A stretch of 20,014 nucleotides of DNA, from positions 54,633 to 74,646 of the forward strand of contig JH154307.1 in assembly GCA_000226015.1 (NCBI GenBank), given 5' to 3'. Positions 17,692-20,014 of the stretch are shown here, in pieces. Positions within the stretch are counted from its first letter, which is position 1; each line of letters opens with the position of its first letter. The stretch is from Mnemiopsis leidyi. Taxonomy: Eukaryota; Ctenophora; Tentaculata; Lobata; Bolinopsidae. Below the pieces are notes generated by a model, which was given only the letters and a program-made list of their open reading frames with translations, was not told where the DNA came from and searched no databases. A program made the translations under genes and the position numbers.

Positions 17692-18789
17692 CTAAAAAAG
17701 GAAAATGATAACGATATTGTTTGGCAGCTGGTTATATTCAACGAACGAAATTTCACGTCACAACTGTAGATGCACATTGATGTATTTAGAATGTGTTAAG
17801 AATGGGTCCCAATCCCCGATCGTATACTTTCAATTTATAACAATTGCCGCGGTGTAGTTCATGAAATTTGACTACTAGCAGTTCGTGCGTCAATCAGGCA
17901 GACAGCCTAGCATGCATAGAAACGGAGAAACCATTGTATCGGAAGGTTCAGCGGCTACAGTACATCGGAGCAGTGTATATGTCTATCAATGCACTCATTC
18001 TGCACGGTAAACCCAAGTTTAAATTGAGTGAACAAATTCAAACATTTACGGGAAATAATATGCCTCATCAGCCTTTCTAGGTCATTATTAAAAGGACTTT
18101 TTGGGACAAAGGACGACCAGTAGACGAACAAAACTTATCATATTTAGAATTATCAGATTATCAAATACTTTAACATGTTTAACGAATTTACGAACTGTAA
18201 TTGTTATGTTTAACGAATTAACGAACTGTAATTTGCTATGACTTAAAGTTAGTTTTTGAGGGTAAATTAAGATATAGCTTATCAACGTGGACCCATAAGC
18301 TATAAGAAAGGCAAAAACATAAACGACCAGTGGTATAAAAGCACATACGCTTAAGTCATAACGCTAATAGAGTAATAGCACAAATCAGCAATATCAAAGT
18401 TAAACAGACAATTAATTGCCTTCATATCAAGAAACAGGCAAAAGGTTAAGACTATGGACGCCAGTCCGATCAAGTATCGACACTTCAAAGTTTAACATAA
18501 GCTCATTAGGCTCATAACGCTATTCAGCTGAGAAGCCTTTAACAACCTTTAAGGCAGCCCTAACCTTTCGTAATGGCGCGTTTCTACAGGAGACGCAATC
18601 CAACGCGAAATTATATCTGTTGTGAAAGCGCGTAAATTATATTTCGCCTAATCATTTGCGCGGCTTAAATATTATACATGACCAAAAGTTCACCTAATAT
18701 AACCAGGTCACAGGTGCTTACACCACGCGCGTAAATGGGCTCTGATTCATGATTTAAGCAAACCCAAAGCCTAACGCTTGCTGTACACG
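17692..18789. other. Upstream region, no gene seen
   Basis: AT-rich DNA upstream of the DCDC2-like leader. It holds the 31-base duplication, a TATAAAA at about 18334 on the plus strand and two similar CATAACGCTA elements nearby. A promoter or 5' UTR exon of the gene may lie here but none can be defined. Confidence 0.5.
18175..18236. repeat. Two copies of a 31-base tandem repeat
   Basis: ATGTTTAACGAATT then ACGAACTGTAATT recurs at 18175 and 18206 with few changes. It lies upstream of the DCDC2-like gene. Confidence 0.9.
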
Positions 18790-19760
18790 TATGGCTCTAC
18801 GTTGACGAGATTATATCCGTCTATCTCGTTCAGCTTTAGCTGCGTGAGTCGGGTATCACCGCGACAAGCTTTACGTTGCTAAACCAGTTTAGCCAGAACG
18901 TGCGCTGCGCGCGCGGTTTCAATTTCGGACATGTCGCCAACTCATTGTCGAGATGTTACCCGACCCGCGCGCGGCTCGCAGTTTTCTGCTCTCCTCGCGT
19001 TTCGTTAGAACGTTAGACGGATATCATATCGTCAACCAACTCACTCATTGCTACACGTTGCCTAGCTTTGCTACACGTTGCATAGCCCTGCTGCCTCGAA
19101 GCGGCAGCCTCAAGCGTGAGCGCGCGCAAGACAACTCGCTCGAACATGGAACAGCTGGCGACTCAACGGGCGATGCGCGTCTAGAATTTCTTCGCCAGGC
19201 CAGAAATGCGTGACAGCGCGTGATGGCCGCGACAGTAGGTTATCAACCTACAACTGGCGACGTGTCCGAATTTGAAGCCTTGTCCGCACATGACACGTGC
19301 TGGATATACTCAATACTGGTTTAGCAATGCTTTATTTGTACAGCAGCGCGCACCCTCCCGTCATTTTATTCTCCGAATGAGGGTCGGACAAAGTCAGAAA
19401 ATGCTTCATCGGCCACTGCACGGTTTTTCTTTGGTCCCGGTTATTGCATTGGATTCTGAATCGAAAATGACGGGAGGGTACAACTTCGCGGTAACAGGGC
19501 TAGGCAGCGTGTAGCTTAAATGGTCACGCCGCGACAGAAAGTTATCAGTCTTTGCTAAACACGTATATCCTTGTGCATTGTGCGAGCTTAGCGCGAAATT
19601 AGGACGAACGCGCGCGACGCAAAAGCTCGAGCCCTATCGGAGAGGTCTAATGCACCTCTCTTGACCAACATTTGTCTCTCCGTTGTTGACGAGATTATAT
19701 CCGTCTAACGTTCTAACGAAACGATAGACGGACGAAATATGCGGGCGCGCGCAGCATAAA
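18790..19760. mobile_element. Right GC-rich repeat block with internal inverted repeats
   Basis: Shared modules with the left block: 18801-18867 matches 721-790, 19163-19253 matches 197-285, 19344-19397 is the inverse of 368-429, 19552-19628 is the inverse of 809-876. A 39-base inverted pair (18998-19036 and 19685-19723, 37 of 39 matching) encloses about 725 bases. No transposase is visible, so any element here is non-autonomous. Confidence 0.6.
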
Positions 19761-20014
19761 TGCGCGCGTTTCGTCACGTGATAATTTATTACTAAGTTTG
19801 TACGGCGACCGCCGTACTAAGTTAAAGTATGAGAGCTAGAGCTTGCAGGTATGAGGTAACGTACGAAAACTGAAGAGCACGTTTAAATCTTACACACATT
19901 ACACATTTATTGGCCATTGGGCATTATCCCCGGAAAAGCGCAAGGGTGAAATTTACTAAGCTTTCAGTATTCTGCAGTTATATTAAGATCTATGATCTAG
20001 GCGATATATATCCT
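19761..20014. other. Right edge, nothing recognised
   Basis: The GC-rich block ends with a CGCGCG-rich inverted segment before 19780; beyond it the sequence is ordinary AT-rich DNA without an open frame of interest. Confidence 0.5.

Overview
The window is animal (metazoan) nuclear DNA. Protein-coding segments are short and separated by GT-AG introns of 171 to about 4,650 bases. Non-coding DNA is AT-rich with several tandem repeats. There are no operons, ribosome binding sites or bacterial gene packing. The species cannot be fixed from the sequence; an invertebrate is most likely.

Main gene, minus strand, 17629 down to 2099. By joining exons through splice sites and reading phase I reconstruct a complete 14-exon doublecortin-family gene of 2,658 coding bases (885 codons plus stop). 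Exons 1-2 encode the first doublecortin (DCX) domain, exons 3-6 a linker and the second DCX domain, and exons 7-14 a long, disordered, strongly acidic tail. The architecture is that of DCDC2, a microtubule-binding protein of cilia, with a tail much longer than the vertebrate one. Every exon junction keeps frame. Exons 9-13 are all symmetric 1-1 cassettes, and four of the six phase-1 donors start GTT rather than GTA or GTG.

Nested gene, plus strand, about 13032-13540, inside intron 3 of the DCDC2-like gene. It has a TATA box, a start codon at 13123, a clear signal peptide, glycine-rich 11-residue repeats and a lysine-rich tail made from a 26/27-base tandem repeat. A single extra base near 13297-13300 breaks the frame between the halves, so it is a recent pseudogene, a variant allele, a sequence error, or hides a tiny intron. 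I do not recognise its family.

Flanks. Bases 1-910 and 18790-19760 are GC-rich non-coding repeat blocks sharing at least four modules, some direct and some inverted, and one 39-base near-perfect inverted pair bounds about 725 bases on the right. The remainder is intron or intergenic DNA with tandem repeats (a 27-copy 14-base minisatellite, a 5-copy 47-base repeat touching a splice site, a CA-rich microsatellite), a 32-base perfect palindrome and an RFX X-box-like palindrome in intron 2 that could matter for regulation of a ciliary gene.
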